A stretch of DNA of 64,000 nt from the NCBI GenBank assembly GCA_910577055.1, contig CAJTKX010000004.1:62001-126000 (forward strand). The letters run 5' to 3'. The notes beneath the pieces were generated by a model, which worked only from the letters and a program-made list of their open reading frames with translations, made no database searches and was not told the DNA's origin. Shown here one piece after another: positions 40,522 through 48,767 of the stretch (position 1 is its first letter; every line of letters begins with the position of its first letter). The DNA is from an uncultured Christensenella sp. (lineage in GTDB: Bacteria > Bacillota > Clostridia > Christensenellales > Borkfalkiaceae). Both the position numbers and the translations under genes were made by a program.

Positions 40522-41033
40522 TGCGAGAAATTACCGATAGAAGTACAACGGTATGTTTTACAGGGCATAGAAGTCAAAAGCTATCGTGGAGATTTAACGA
40601 AGAAGATGAACGGTGTAAAGCTATGAAAGTAACTTTGCGTTCGGAAATCGTAAAGGCAATACAAAGAGGGTATAGAACTTTTCTTTGTGGTATGGCTCTC
40701 GGCTTCGATATGATATGTACTGAAACAATACTTGATTTGAAAAAACAATACCCCGATATTAAGATTATCGGGGCATTGCCTTGTAAGACACAAGATATAA
40801 AATGGCAAGAGAAAGAAAGGGAACGATTTAGAAATCTGTTAAGTAAGTTGGATGCGATTCGTTGTCTTTATGATGAGTACATTGGTGCGGAGTGTATGTT
40901 GGAACGTAATAGGTTTATGGTTGATAATGCTTCATTAATGATAGCACTCTTTAACGGTCTATCCGGCGGAACAAAATCCACGATAGAATACGCACGAAAG
41001 CAAGGGTTAAAAATTGTGATTATCAAACCATAA
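40521..41033 (+). CDS. SLOG-family (DUF1273/YpsA-like) protein
   Basis: 170 residues from ATG 40521. TVCFTGHRSQKLSWRF, the central FLCGMALGFDMICTETILDLKKQYPDIKIIGALPC and VDNASLMIALFNGLSGGTKSTIEYARKQG are the DUF1273/SLOG Rossmann-like motifs (GHR near the N-terminus, GGT in the C-terminal loop). SLOG proteins bind nucleotide-like ligands in several signalling and defence settings; the ligand here is unknown. Regulated by the large structured leader. Sequence is AT-rich relative to ppdK. Confidence 0.87.
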   Translation: MREITDRSTTVCFTGHRSQKLSWRFNEEDERCKAMKVTLRSEIVKAIQRGYRTFLCGMALGFDMICTETILDLKKQYPDIKIIGALPCKTQDIKWQEKERERFRNLLSKLDAIRCLYDEYIGAECMLERNRFMVDNASLMIALFNGLSGGTKSTIEYARKQGLKIVIIKP

Positions 41034-41050
41034 TGTTGTCGTGCGCACTA

Positions 41051-41578
41051 TTAATTATATTTTGATTTATACATCTCCAAACATTTGCGGATAATTTCAA
41101 TGGCTTGATATTTATGGCAAATGTTCTTAACCGTTGTTGTTTTGTGTTCAAGCGCTTTATAAACTTCAAAGAAGTGCATCATCTCTTCAAAGATATGTTG
41201 CGGCAACTCTTTAATGTCGTAAAAGTGCTTATAATTCGGATCGTTGACGGGAACAGCTATTATCTTTTCGTCGAGATCCTCGCCGTCAACCATTTGAATA
41301 ACTCCGATAGGCGTACATCTGACTAATGTCATTGGAAATATTTGCTCGTTACAAAGTACAAGCACGTCCAAAGGATCGCCGTCCTCTGCAAGCGTTTTGG
41401 GAATAAATCCGTAATTTGCGGGATAGACGGTGGAAGTATAAAGAATACGGTCTAATCTCAATAGCCCCGTTTCTTTGTCCAATTCATATTTAGCCTTACT
41501 ACCTTTGGGTATTTCTATTAAGGCTTCAAATTCATTTTCACTAATCCTGCTTTCGTCAATATCGTGCCAAATATTCAT
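41051..41578 (-). CDS. ppa: Family I inorganic pyrophosphatase
   Basis: 175 residues. Hydrolyses pyrophosphate to phosphate. EIPKGSKAKYELDKETG and the metal-binding block EDGDPLDVLVL, plus VPVNDPNYKH, are the class I signatures. Last gene of a LysR-IMPase-PPase unit (2 nt after the IMPase-like gene). The ppdK reaction either makes or uses pyrophosphate, so physical proximity could matter, but the operon is separate. Confidence 0.95.
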   Translation of the reverse strand: MNIWHDIDESRISENEFEALIEIPKGSKAKYELDKETGLLRLDRILYTSTVYPANYGFIPKTLAEDGDPLDVLVLCNEQIFPMTLVRCTPIGVIQMVDGEDLDEKIIAVPVNDPNYKHFYDIKELPQHIFEEMMHFFEVYKALEHKTTTVKNICHKYQAIEIIRKCLEMYKSKYN

Positions 41579-41580
41579 AG

Positions 41581-42375
41581 CTAATTTCCTTTGTAGAGAT
41601 TTATTAAAGTCTTTTCTATCATTGAATTTTTTGAGGCGGTTATAAAATTTTTATCGCCTATTATGTAAGGGAAAGTATCAATTCCAAACATTGAACAACC
41701 CGCTTCTTGTACGAGCAAAAGACCGGGTACAATATCCCAAATTTTTTGGTCGAACCCCAAATACGCATCAACGCGCCCTGCGGCAAGATAAGCAAAGGAA
41801 ACCGCGCTACTACCAAATATTCTTATTCTGCCGATTTTGGGAGTTAAGGCATTTAAAATGTTCGCTTCCGTCGAAGCGGAATTACTGTTCCAACTGAAAT
41901 CGCTGACTGCAACTATTGTCTGATTTGATCGGCTTTGGCGTTTTGCGTAAATTCGTTTACCGTTTAAATATGCGCCGCTGTCTTTTTCGGCAAAATATAT
42001 TTCTCTACCCGACAGCCCGAAAGGAATATTTATTGCGCTTAACGTAACTTCGCTATCGATAACGAAAGCAAGCTGAATAGCAAATGAAGTTATATCGTTT
42101 GCGTAGTTCCAAGTTCCGTCCAATGGGTCTATTACCCAATATCTGCCAGATTGCGGTAATGGTTTTTTATTAAAAGATTCTTCCGAAATGATTTCGTCGT
42201 TAGGGAAATGCTTTTTAATAAGCTTTATGCAAAATCGCTCTATTTTTTTATCTATGTCGGTAACGACATCGCGCTCGTCTTTTGTTTCGATAATAAAATT
42301 ATTCAGGTGTTCGCGTTGCACTTTATCGGCATAATCGAGAATAGAGGTAATAACTTGTTTTTCGCTGTCGTACAT
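41581..42375 (-). CDS. Inositol-monophosphatase-family phosphatase
   Basis: 264 residues. TDIDKKIERF, ISEES and YWVIDPLDGTWNYAND (first metal site) are family motifs. The second site, usually WDxAxG, reads IWDIVPG. Members act on inositol phosphate, PAP or sugar phosphates; the substrate cannot be told. Start overlaps the LysR stop by 1 nt, so it is co-translated. Confidence 0.92.
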   Translation of the reverse strand: MYDSEKQVITSILDYADKVQREHLNNFIIETKDERDVVTDIDKKIERFCIKLIKKHFPNDEIISEESFNKKPLPQSGRYWVIDPLDGTWNYANDITSFAIQLAFVIDSEVTLSAINIPFGLSGREIYFAEKDSGAYLNGKRIYAKRQSRSNQTIVAVSDFSWNSNSASTEANILNALTPKIGRIRIFGSSAVSFAYLAAGRVDAYLGFDQKIWDIVPGLLLVQEAGCSMFGIDTFPYIIGDKNFITASKNSMIEKTLINLYKGN

Positions 42376-43280
42376 TATTGCCCTTTTGCTTCTGTATAGA
42401 GTTCTTTAATCTGTTCTGGTATTTCTTCGTGAGAAAAATCCGAACGGTAAAAAATATTGGTGTTATGCAAAGTTGAAACGCCTTCAATGGGAATAGTTAT
42501 CAGTTCTCCGCGCTTTATCTCAGGTATGCAGGCGTTGTTTGCGAGAACAGCGTCGGCAACTCCGTTTTTTACAAGATTTTTTATAGCGGATACTGAGTTG
42601 AGTTCCATAAGAACCTTGAAATCCTTGATAAGCAAATTATGTGTACGCAAAATAGCATCAAAAAGGATTTGCGTACTTGAATTAGGAAGTCGAATAATTA
42701 AATTTCGTTCTTTGAGTTCATCAAGCGTTATTTTTTCGTAGCCCGCAATATCGCTGTTTTTAGCTGTTACGCAAACAAGATTATCGCTGTCGAGATTGAG
42801 TTTTTTAATGCCGACATCTTCAATGTTATCGTCGGTAATAATCAACGAAATGTAGCCTTGTTGAAGCATTTTTAAAAGGGCGGAGGCGGTATCGTAAATA
42901 ATTTTAACGTCAAACTTATCTCCGTCGGTTTTATGTTGTATAGACAATTTTGCGAGTACGGACGATATGAAAGTACTTTCTATTCCTGACGTAATACCAA
43001 TTTTAATTGTATTAATCTTTGTTTTAAAAGCCTTTATCTCTTGTGCGGCAGTAATGTAATCTGACTTAATTTTCTCGGCGTGTTTAATCAGCAACTGTCC
43101 TTCGGGAGTTATGATTAAATCGTTACCGGTGCGCTTAATAATTTTTATTCCATATTCTTCTTCAAGCGCCTTTATTTGAGATGTAACGGAGGGTTGAGTC
43201 AGATTTACAAATTCTGCCGTCTTTGTGATTGATTTAGTTACACTTAAAACGAGCAGAGAATTTAATTTACTGTCGAACAT
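42375..43280 (-). CDS. LysR-family transcriptional regulator
   Basis: 301 residues. N-terminal wHTH (LLVLSVTKSITKTAEFVNLTQPSVTSQIKALEEEYGIKII) and a periplasmic-binding-like effector domain (KIGITSGIESTFISSVLAKL). First gene of a three-gene operon, behind a strong promoter. LysR regulators often sit apart from their targets; here the two phosphatases are the obvious candidates, and the divergent ABC gene is another. Confidence 0.93.
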   Translation of the reverse strand: MFDSKLNSLLVLSVTKSITKTAEFVNLTQPSVTSQIKALEEEYGIKIIKRTGNDLIITPEGQLLIKHAEKIKSDYITAAQEIKAFKTKINTIKIGITSGIESTFISSVLAKLSIQHKTDGDKFDVKIIYDTASALLKMLQQGYISLIITDDNIEDVGIKKLNLDSDNLVCVTAKNSDIAGYEKITLDELKERNLIIRLPNSSTQILFDAILRTHNLLIKDFKVLMELNSVSAIKNLVKNGVADAVLANNACIPEIKRGELITIPIEGVSTLHNTNIFYRSDFSHEEIPEQIKELYTEAKGQ

Positions 43281-43316
43281 ATTTTACTCCAAAAAAATTT
43301 TATAACCTTATTTAAT

Positions 43317-43344
43317 ATTATAGATATTTTTTATGAAATGTCAA
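43317..43344 (-). promoter_or_regulatory. Promoter of the LysR operon
   Basis: Minus strand TTGACA (43344-43339), 16 bp, TATAAT (43322-43317). Confidence 0.8.
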
Positions 43345-43401
43345 GGTGTGATTGTTTTGCGGGTTATAAGCGTTTTCTATGGGTGGTAAAATTTTTTCAA
43401 T

Positions 43402-43430
43402 TTGAATTAAAGAACTAATTAATGTATAAT
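43402..43430 (+). promoter_or_regulatory. Promoter of the ABC-FtsX transporter operon
   Basis: TTGAAT (43402-43407), 17 bp, TATAAT (43425-43430) preceded by TG. A second TATAAT at 43512-43517 lies 8 nt before the transporter ATG but has no good -35. Confidence 0.7.
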
Positions 43431-43467
43431 TAAGCCAAAGAATTATTAATAATTAGGGGGAAAAATT

Positions 43468-43494
43468 ATGAAAGGAAATTTTAAGATCGACTAA
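43468..43494 (+). CDS. Possible 8-codon leader peptide before the ABC transporter gene
   Basis: ATG 43468 to TAA 43494 encodes MKGNFKID. It has the best ribosome binding site in the region (AGGGGGA, 8 nt upstream), whereas the transporter gene 31 nt downstream has none visible. It may be a leader peptide coupling translation, or the remnant of a lost gene. Purely sequence-based suggestion. Confidence 0.4.
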   Translation: MKGNFKID

Positions 43495-43525
43495 TACTGT
43501 TGAAGCTCCTGTATAATAAAAATTT

Positions 43526-45625
43526 ATGTCAGTTAAAATAGAAAGCGTATCAAAAATATATAAAGTTAAGGGCGGAACGAATGTTACTGCTCTTAATGGT
43601 ATATCTTTCGAGCTTCCAGATACGGGTATGGTGTTTATACTCGGTAAATCGGGTTGTGGTAAATCAACGCTGTTAAATTTGTTGGGCGGTCTTGACGGCT
43701 TTGATAGCGGAGATATTCTAATTGATAATCAGTCTATTAAAAGCTACAAAGCAAACGATTATGACCGATACAGAAATCATTATGTTGGATTTGTCTTTCA
43801 AGAGAATAACCTTTTAGAAGAATATACGGTAAAGCGTAATATAGGACTTGCGCTTGATTTGCAGAATAAAAAAAATATTAACGAGCAAATCGAGCAGGTT
43901 CTCGATAGGGTTGCCCTTAAAGGCTTTAAAGAAAGAAAATGTAACTCTATTTCAGGCGGACAAAAACAACGTGTAGCCATAGCTCGCGCGCTTGTTAAGC
44001 AGCCTAAAATTCTTTTATGTGATGAGCCTACGGGTGCATTAGACAGTGAAACCGGTTCGGGTATTTTTAATCTTTTAAAAGAAATAAGTAGAACGACACT
44101 TGTGGTAGTCGTTTCACACGATAGAGAAAGCGCTGAAAAGTACGCTGATAGAATTATTGAATTAAAAGACGGTGTAATATTGTCCGATACAAAGCCGTTG
44201 AACGAACAGCAATCGGCAAAAATCCAAATCAAGACGAAGAATGGCGGCATTAAGTTTAATCGAGCATTGACTCTTGGATTATCTATGCTGAAATCACGTC
44301 CTGTCAGATTTGCTGTTTGCATTTTGATATGCTTAATAACATTTGTATCGGTAGGTATAGCTTCGGAAATTAACAGTTATAACAGAGTAGAAGCAATCTA
44401 TAACACAATGCTGAATAATAAAAGCAATCATATTAATGTTACAAAATATTATTACGACTATGGTTGGCAAAAAACTTCATTTGATAAATTGGATGTTGAT
44501 GAATTGAATAGAGAATTCGGGGTTGAATTTGATTGTCTGTATGACGGTATTGAACGTCTGTTTATTGATTCAATAAATTTTATTGTTGAAAAAGATACAA
44601 TAGCGCAGTATGGGTATTTAGATAGAAACTTTACTTTTAGCGGAATAATTGATACTGATGAAAATTTAATAAATAAATACGGTTATATTTTGCACGGTAA
44701 TTTACCGCGTAATAACGGCGAAGCCGCGATACCGTTACATATTTATAAGGCATTTGAACAATTTGGATACCGTGAAAGTAAGTTTTCTGATGGAAGCACT
44801 ACAATATCAGATGTTGATGATATTATCGGGAAAACGATAGTAATAAATGAGGGCGGCAATAAAGAGATTAAGTTGACGATAAGCGGCGTAGTAGATACGG
44901 GTATCAATACAGAGTTGTACGGTAAAATGTACGATTTAACAGATCCAAAGAATTTTACGTTGTACAGTAATGATACTACAATAAACAGGATGCTTTGCGG
45001 TATGCATAGGGCACTATTCGTGTCTCGAGGCTTTAACGATTATTATTCTTATCAGTACGGTGAAACGCATTTAAAATATTTGATTGCTCCGTTCGGTAAA
45101 GCCGAAAAAACAGATTTACAAATACTCAACGGTTATAGCTTCAACGATACAAGTAAAACGGAAATAGAAAACGAAGCAAGATATGATGTGGAAGCGGTTG
45201 ATAGTATTTTGGCGGTACTTTCAAAAATATTTTTATACGTTTCGATAGTGGTTATTATTATTACGGTTTTGTATGTGTTTTATTACATTAGCGGCATAAT
45301 AACTGAAAACAATAAAAAAATCGGCATTATGAGGTCAATAGGCGCGGCGCGCTCGGATATTTATAAGATATTTGCATTGGGTTTATCCGTAATGGTGGTA
45401 GGCTTGATAATCGTGGCTACCGTTTTAACGATAATTGTGGGAAGCGTTATAAATTCAATATTGGCAAGTAGCTTCGGTATATCGGCAATTCTTATAAAAT
45501 TTGGGATTAAGCAATTTGCAATTTTGTCAGCCGTTGCGGTCTGCTCTGTTTTAATAGGTATAGTTTTACCGCTTGCCAATCTTTTGAAGTCTAAACCGAT
45601 TGATATAATGTCAGGCAGAAAGTAA
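43526..45625 (+). CDS. MacB-type ABC transporter, fused ATPase-FtsX permease
   Basis: 699 residues. N-terminal ATPase: Walker A GKSGCGKST (37-45), Q-loop FQENNLL, signature SISGGQKQR, Walker B ILLCDEPTGALD. After a linker come a membrane helix (FAVCILICLITFVSVGIA, about 262-280), a roughly 270-residue extracytoplasmic domain, and three C-terminal FtsX helices (about 565-690). One half-transporter per chain, so a homodimer is expected, as for MacB. Likely exports or senses a peptide, lipid or antibiotic. A lipoprotein gene follows 39 nt later. Confidence 0.93.
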   Translation: MSVKIESVSKIYKVKGGTNVTALNGISFELPDTGMVFILGKSGCGKSTLLNLLGGLDGFDSGDILIDNQSIKSYKANDYDRYRNHYVGFVFQENNLLEEYTVKRNIGLALDLQNKKNINEQIEQVLDRVALKGFKERKCNSISGGQKQRVAIARALVKQPKILLCDEPTGALDSETGSGIFNLLKEISRTTLVVVVSHDRESAEKYADRIIELKDGVILSDTKPLNEQQSAKIQIKTKNGGIKFNRALTLGLSMLKSRPVRFAVCILICLITFVSVGIASEINSYNRVEAIYNTMLNNKSNHINVTKYYYDYGWQKTSFDKLDVDELNREFGVEFDCLYDGIERLFIDSINFIVEKDTIAQYGYLDRNFTFSGIIDTDENLINKYGYILHGNLPRNNGEAAIPLHIYKAFEQFGYRESKFSDGSTTISDVDDIIGKTIVINEGGNKEIKLTISGVVDTGINTELYGKMYDLTDPKNFTLYSNDTTINRMLCGMHRALFVSRGFNDYYSYQYGETHLKYLIAPFGKAEKTDLQILNGYSFNDTSKTEIENEARYDVEAVDSILAVLSKIFLYVSIVVIIITVLYVFYYISGIITENNKKIGIMRSIGAARSDIYKIFALGLSVMVVGLIIVATVLTIIVGSVINSILASSFGISAILIKFGIKQFAILSAVAVCSVLIGIVLPLANLLKSKPIDIMSGRK

Positions 45626-45664
45626 TCTAAAATTTTTAGTAGTGCGAGAATGGGGGATTATATT

Positions 45665-46483
45665 ATGAAAAAGAAATTGATAGCACTTTTAGTTTTAATT
45701 ATCGGAATAGTTACGTTAGGTGCGGGCGGATGCAGTATCAGTAAATATAGATCGCTTACTGATTTTCAACAATTTAAAGGTATCGATACGAAAAATATAA
45801 CGGCAATAGGTGTCAGTTGGAGTGATACCGGCGGTCCTGTATTTACAAAATTTACTATGGATGATGAAGATGACGTAAAATTCATAGTGGATAAGGTTTC
45901 CGATAAAAAGGCTTTTATCAAGCAGAAAGGCTTTTATGAAGGGAATAATAATAAGTTGACATTCTATGCTGGAGATAAAGAACTCGGCACCATAGGCTAT
46001 ACCAATATAAGCGACGATAATGGGGTTAGTCGTTATAGTTTCTCTAATGGCGAAGTTTTTGATTATATCAAAAACTATATGATAGAGAACAGTTTAGACA
46101 CCTCGCCGCTTGTGGATATAAGAAATTATAGTATCAAGGAACTTGCGCCTGATACGAATTTTGACAGAATAGTAAAGATTGAAGTAGGTTGGCAGACGGC
46201 GGAAATATACGAAGAAGGCGCAATGGTTTATTTTGACATCACTGATAAAGATGCAATAAATTATATTATTGAAGAATTAAGCGGCGAAAATGTTTTTGAA
46301 GGAATTGCCGAGAAATACGAAAAAAAGAACTATACAAATATCAGATTTTTAGATGATGAAAGATATTATTGGCTCTCTTCGGTAATTAACATATCGGAAG
46401 ATGGCAATCCACGTTTGACCAATAACGAGGTAAGAAATTTTATACACGATTACGGTTTAACAAACGGATATTTACAGAAGTGA
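45665..46483 (+). CDS. Lipoprotein of unknown function, partner of the ABC transporter
   Basis: 272 residues from ATG 45665 (GGGGG ribosome binding site 9 nt upstream). Signal peptide with lipobox GAGGC. The mature part shows two similar halves, each with a strand ISVGWSDTGG/KIEVGWQTAE, then DAINYII/DVKFIVDKV and FLDDERYYW/FYAGDKELG. This suggests an internal duplication. No family recognised. Probably works with the transporter at the cell surface. Confidence 0.8.
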   Translation: MKKKLIALLVLIIGIVTLGAGGCSISKYRSLTDFQQFKGIDTKNITAIGVSWSDTGGPVFTKFTMDDEDDVKFIVDKVSDKKAFIKQKGFYEGNNNKLTFYAGDKELGTIGYTNISDDNGVSRYSFSNGEVFDYIKNYMIENSLDTSPLVDIRNYSIKELAPDTNFDRIVKIEVGWQTAEIYEEGAMVYFDITDKDAINYIIEELSGENVFEGIAEKYEKKNYTNIRFLDDERYYWLSSVINISEDGNPRLTNNEVRNFIHDYGLTNGYLQK

Positions 46484-46489
46484 AATTTG

Positions 46490-46522
46490 ATAGCGGGCGG
46501 GGTTCTAAACTTCGCCCGCTTA
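46490..46522 (+). terminator. Terminator after the ABC/lipoprotein operon
   Basis: AGCGGGCG/CGCCCGCT stem with a 14-nt loop. The rest of the 46484-46863 gap is very AT-rich with a GTTCA/TGAAC inverted repeat near 46585 and the tandem palindromes described separately. Confidence 0.7.
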
Positions 46523-46796
46523 ATCAATGTTTTGGTAAAAATAAGGCTTTTATAGATAATATTTATGACCATATAAAAAAGTTCAATAATGAACGTTATT
46601 TTCAAATTTAACAAAAAAATCTATAAAAATGGGCTAAAATTAATAACTTTTCTATGGATTTCGTGTAAAAAATTTTTATAGGATTAGGCGAACTGATAAA
46701 TTTAATCAATAATCGCGCCGCATAAATTTTTTCTATGACCTTTAAAAAAAATCTTATTTGATTTTATAGTCTTTTAGTGATAATATATATACATAA

Positions 46797-46833
46797 AATG
46801 TTAAAATCTAACATTGTTAAGTTAAATAACAAT
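46797..46833 (+). promoter_or_regulatory. Tandem overlapping palindromes before the surE operon
   Basis: AATGTTA-5 bp-TAACATT (46797-46815) overlaps ATTGTTA-7 bp-TAACAAT (46813-46833), both with perfect 7 bp arms. The TTAACA-like hexamers recall Firmicute PhoP boxes, which would suit a phosphoester-scavenging operon, but spacing does not match the PhoP direct-repeat pattern well. Confidence 0.5.
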
Positions 46834-46863
46834 TGACGATAAATTAATTGGGAATAAGAGAAA

Positions 46864-47532
46864 ATGAACATACTTATCGTAAATGATGACGGACTTACCA
46901 ATAAGAACGTTCTTACTCTTCAACAGTTGTTGAAAAAATTCGGAAACGTTTACGTTTGTGTCCCGGATGGGGAAAGAAGCGGCAGTTCTCATTCCACGCA
47001 TAAATACGATGTGTTGGCGGAAAATTTTTTTAAAAATTCCAAATACGAAGAGGTATATACTCACGCCGGAACGGCAAGCGACAGCGTCAAGTTTTTTTTA
47101 AAATTTATTTCAAAAGAAATCGATTACGTTATTTCGGGGGTAAATGCCGGATTTAATCTGGGGATAGATACGGTCTATTCGGGAACAGTGGGTGCAGCGT
47201 TGGAGGCAAATATTTACGGGATTAGGAGTATTGCTTTAAGCGCACGGAAGAACGGAAACAACTTTTGGACTGAAATACCTAAACTTTTTGATTTTCTGTT
47301 CTACCGATTTGATTGGGGCAAAATAATGTGTCTTAACATTAATTTTCCGGACGGAGACGCTCCTTTCAAATACAAATTTACCTCGGTTGCGCAAATTAAA
47401 AAACCCGATTGCGGAGATAACGATTTTAATTTATGCCGTAATGAAGGCTACGCTACGATAAGTCCCGTAAACGTAGATATTACCGATTACGGCGGGCTTG
47501 AAAAAATATCCGCAAATATTGCGGATATTTGA
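46864..47532 (+). CDS. surE: SurE-family 5'-nucleotidase/phosphatase
   Basis: 222 residues, slightly short. NILIVNDDGL carries the metal-binding Asp pair, RSGSSHS the Ser site, and ISGVNAGFNLGIDTVYSGTVGAALEA the Asn-rich core. SurE removes phosphate from nucleoside monophosphates and some polyphosphates in the cytoplasm. Ribosome binding site is weak (GGGAATAAGAG). First gene of a long co-directional run with the ABC importer and glycerophosphodiesterase. Confidence 0.92.
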   Translation: MNILIVNDDGLTNKNVLTLQQLLKKFGNVYVCVPDGERSGSSHSTHKYDVLAENFFKNSKYEEVYTHAGTASDSVKFFLKFISKEIDYVISGVNAGFNLGIDTVYSGTVGAALEANIYGIRSIALSARKNGNNFWTEIPKLFDFLFYRFDWGKIMCLNINFPDGDAPFKYKFTSVAQIKKPDCGDNDFNLCRNEGYATISPVNVDITDYGGLEKISANIADI

Positions 47533-47570
47533 GGGGCGAGCTCGCCCCGTTCGTTGGAAACGAACGGGAA
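47532..47570 (+). other. Two consecutive hairpins between surE and the binding-protein gene
   Basis: GGGGCGAG/CTCGCCCC is followed at once by CCCGTTCGTT/AACGAACGGG. No T-run follows the second, so partial termination or mRNA protection is likelier than full termination. Such structures often raise binding-protein expression over neighbouring genes. Confidence 0.6.
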
Positions 47571-47618
47571 AACATTAACAGAAATAAATTTAAAATTATA
47601 GATATAAGGAGAAAAATA

Positions 47619-48746
47619 ATGAAACTCAACAAAAAGAAAGTTTTTAAATGTTTTGCCGTAATGGCTGCCGCTATGACTATGGGCACGACCATAATCGGTA
47701 TGACCGCCTGCGACGCGCTTGGCGGTGGCGACACGTTAGTCGTTTATACAAACTCCGGTTCGGGCGGGCGCGCCAAATGGTGGGAAAAGGAAGCTAAGGA
47801 AGCAGGTTTCAATATCACCGTTGTTGACGGCGGCGCGGATAAAATGAAAGAAAAAATTATTGCCGAAGCAAAGAACCCCCAAGCCGACGTTATGTGCGGA
47901 CTCAATACTATGGGATGGTCTGATTTAAAGGCAAGGGGTCTGATAGAGCAATACGTTCCCAAGTGGGCAGACCACGTTGACGAGGGACTCAACGACCCCG
48001 ACGGATATTATCACGCGATAACCAAAGAGACGATATTGCTTATTTACGATAAAGAAGTTATGGGCGAGGGAGAAAATAAACTTGCTCCCCCGAGTGACTG
48101 GATAGACATATGGAACCCCGCGAACACGCAGTATCACGGTAAATTTCAATGCTGGTCGTCGCTCGGCGGAGGGACTACGCAGGTTGTGCTTTCGAGCATA
48201 ATGCATCGTTATAAATCCGACGCCTCAGACGCAAAATACGGGGTTTCGCCCGAAGGCTGGACGCAGATTAAGAACTTGTACACTTACGGCGTTAAGGCGC
48301 AGGGCAACGTGTTTGATGCGCTTTCGAATAAAAACCCCGACCATTCCAATTATCCTATTTGTATGGGACAGTGGTATTCCTCCGGTATTAAGTCTTATTC
48401 GGAAACCTATTACAATAAATCCAAAACGCAGCATCTGTTGGAAGGCGTAGGGTATGTGGTTCCCGAATTAGGCGTTCCTTATGCGGTAACGGGCTGCGGC
48501 ATTATAAAGGGAACGAAAAAGAAGGAAACGGCGCAAAAATTCCTCGATTGGTACGGCAGCGACGAGTTCCAGACAAAATGGGCGCAAAAGTGGAATACCG
48601 CGCCCGCAAACAATGTAGCTTGGCAAAGCGCCAGCGAGGACGCCAAATTATACACTTCTTTAAAACAGCAGGAAATAGATTGGGCGTGGGCGCAGAGCCA
48701 TATGGGTGATTGGATAGCGGAAATAGAATTGCAGTATATGAAATAA
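47619..48746 (+). CDS. ABC importer substrate-binding lipoprotein (AfuA/FbpA-type)
   Basis: 375 residues from ATG 47619 (AAGGAGA 8 nt upstream). Signal peptide with lipobox MTAC. The mature start GDTLVVYTNSGSGGRAKWWEKEAKEAGFNITVVDGGADKMKEKI... and NPQADVMCGLNT are the binding-protein fold used for Fe(III), phosphonates and hexose phosphates. TGCGIIKGTKKKETAQKFLDWYGSDEFQ matches the C-terminal lobe. Neighbouring phosphoesterases favour an organophosphate ligand. Confidence 0.9.
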   Translation: MKLNKKKVFKCFAVMAAAMTMGTTIIGMTACDALGGGDTLVVYTNSGSGGRAKWWEKEAKEAGFNITVVDGGADKMKEKIIAEAKNPQADVMCGLNTMGWSDLKARGLIEQYVPKWADHVDEGLNDPDGYYHAITKETILLIYDKEVMGEGENKLAPPSDWIDIWNPANTQYHGKFQCWSSLGGGTTQVVLSSIMHRYKSDASDAKYGVSPEGWTQIKNLYTYGVKAQGNVFDALSNKNPDHSNYPICMGQWYSSGIKSYSETYYNKSKTQHLLEGVGYVVPELGVPYAVTGCGIIKGTKKKETAQKFLDWYGSDEFQTKWAQKWNTAPANNVAWQSASEDAKLYTSLKQQEIDWAWAQSHMGDWIAEIELQYMK

Positions 48747-48767
48747 TTATACGGGGGAAAACGGATA

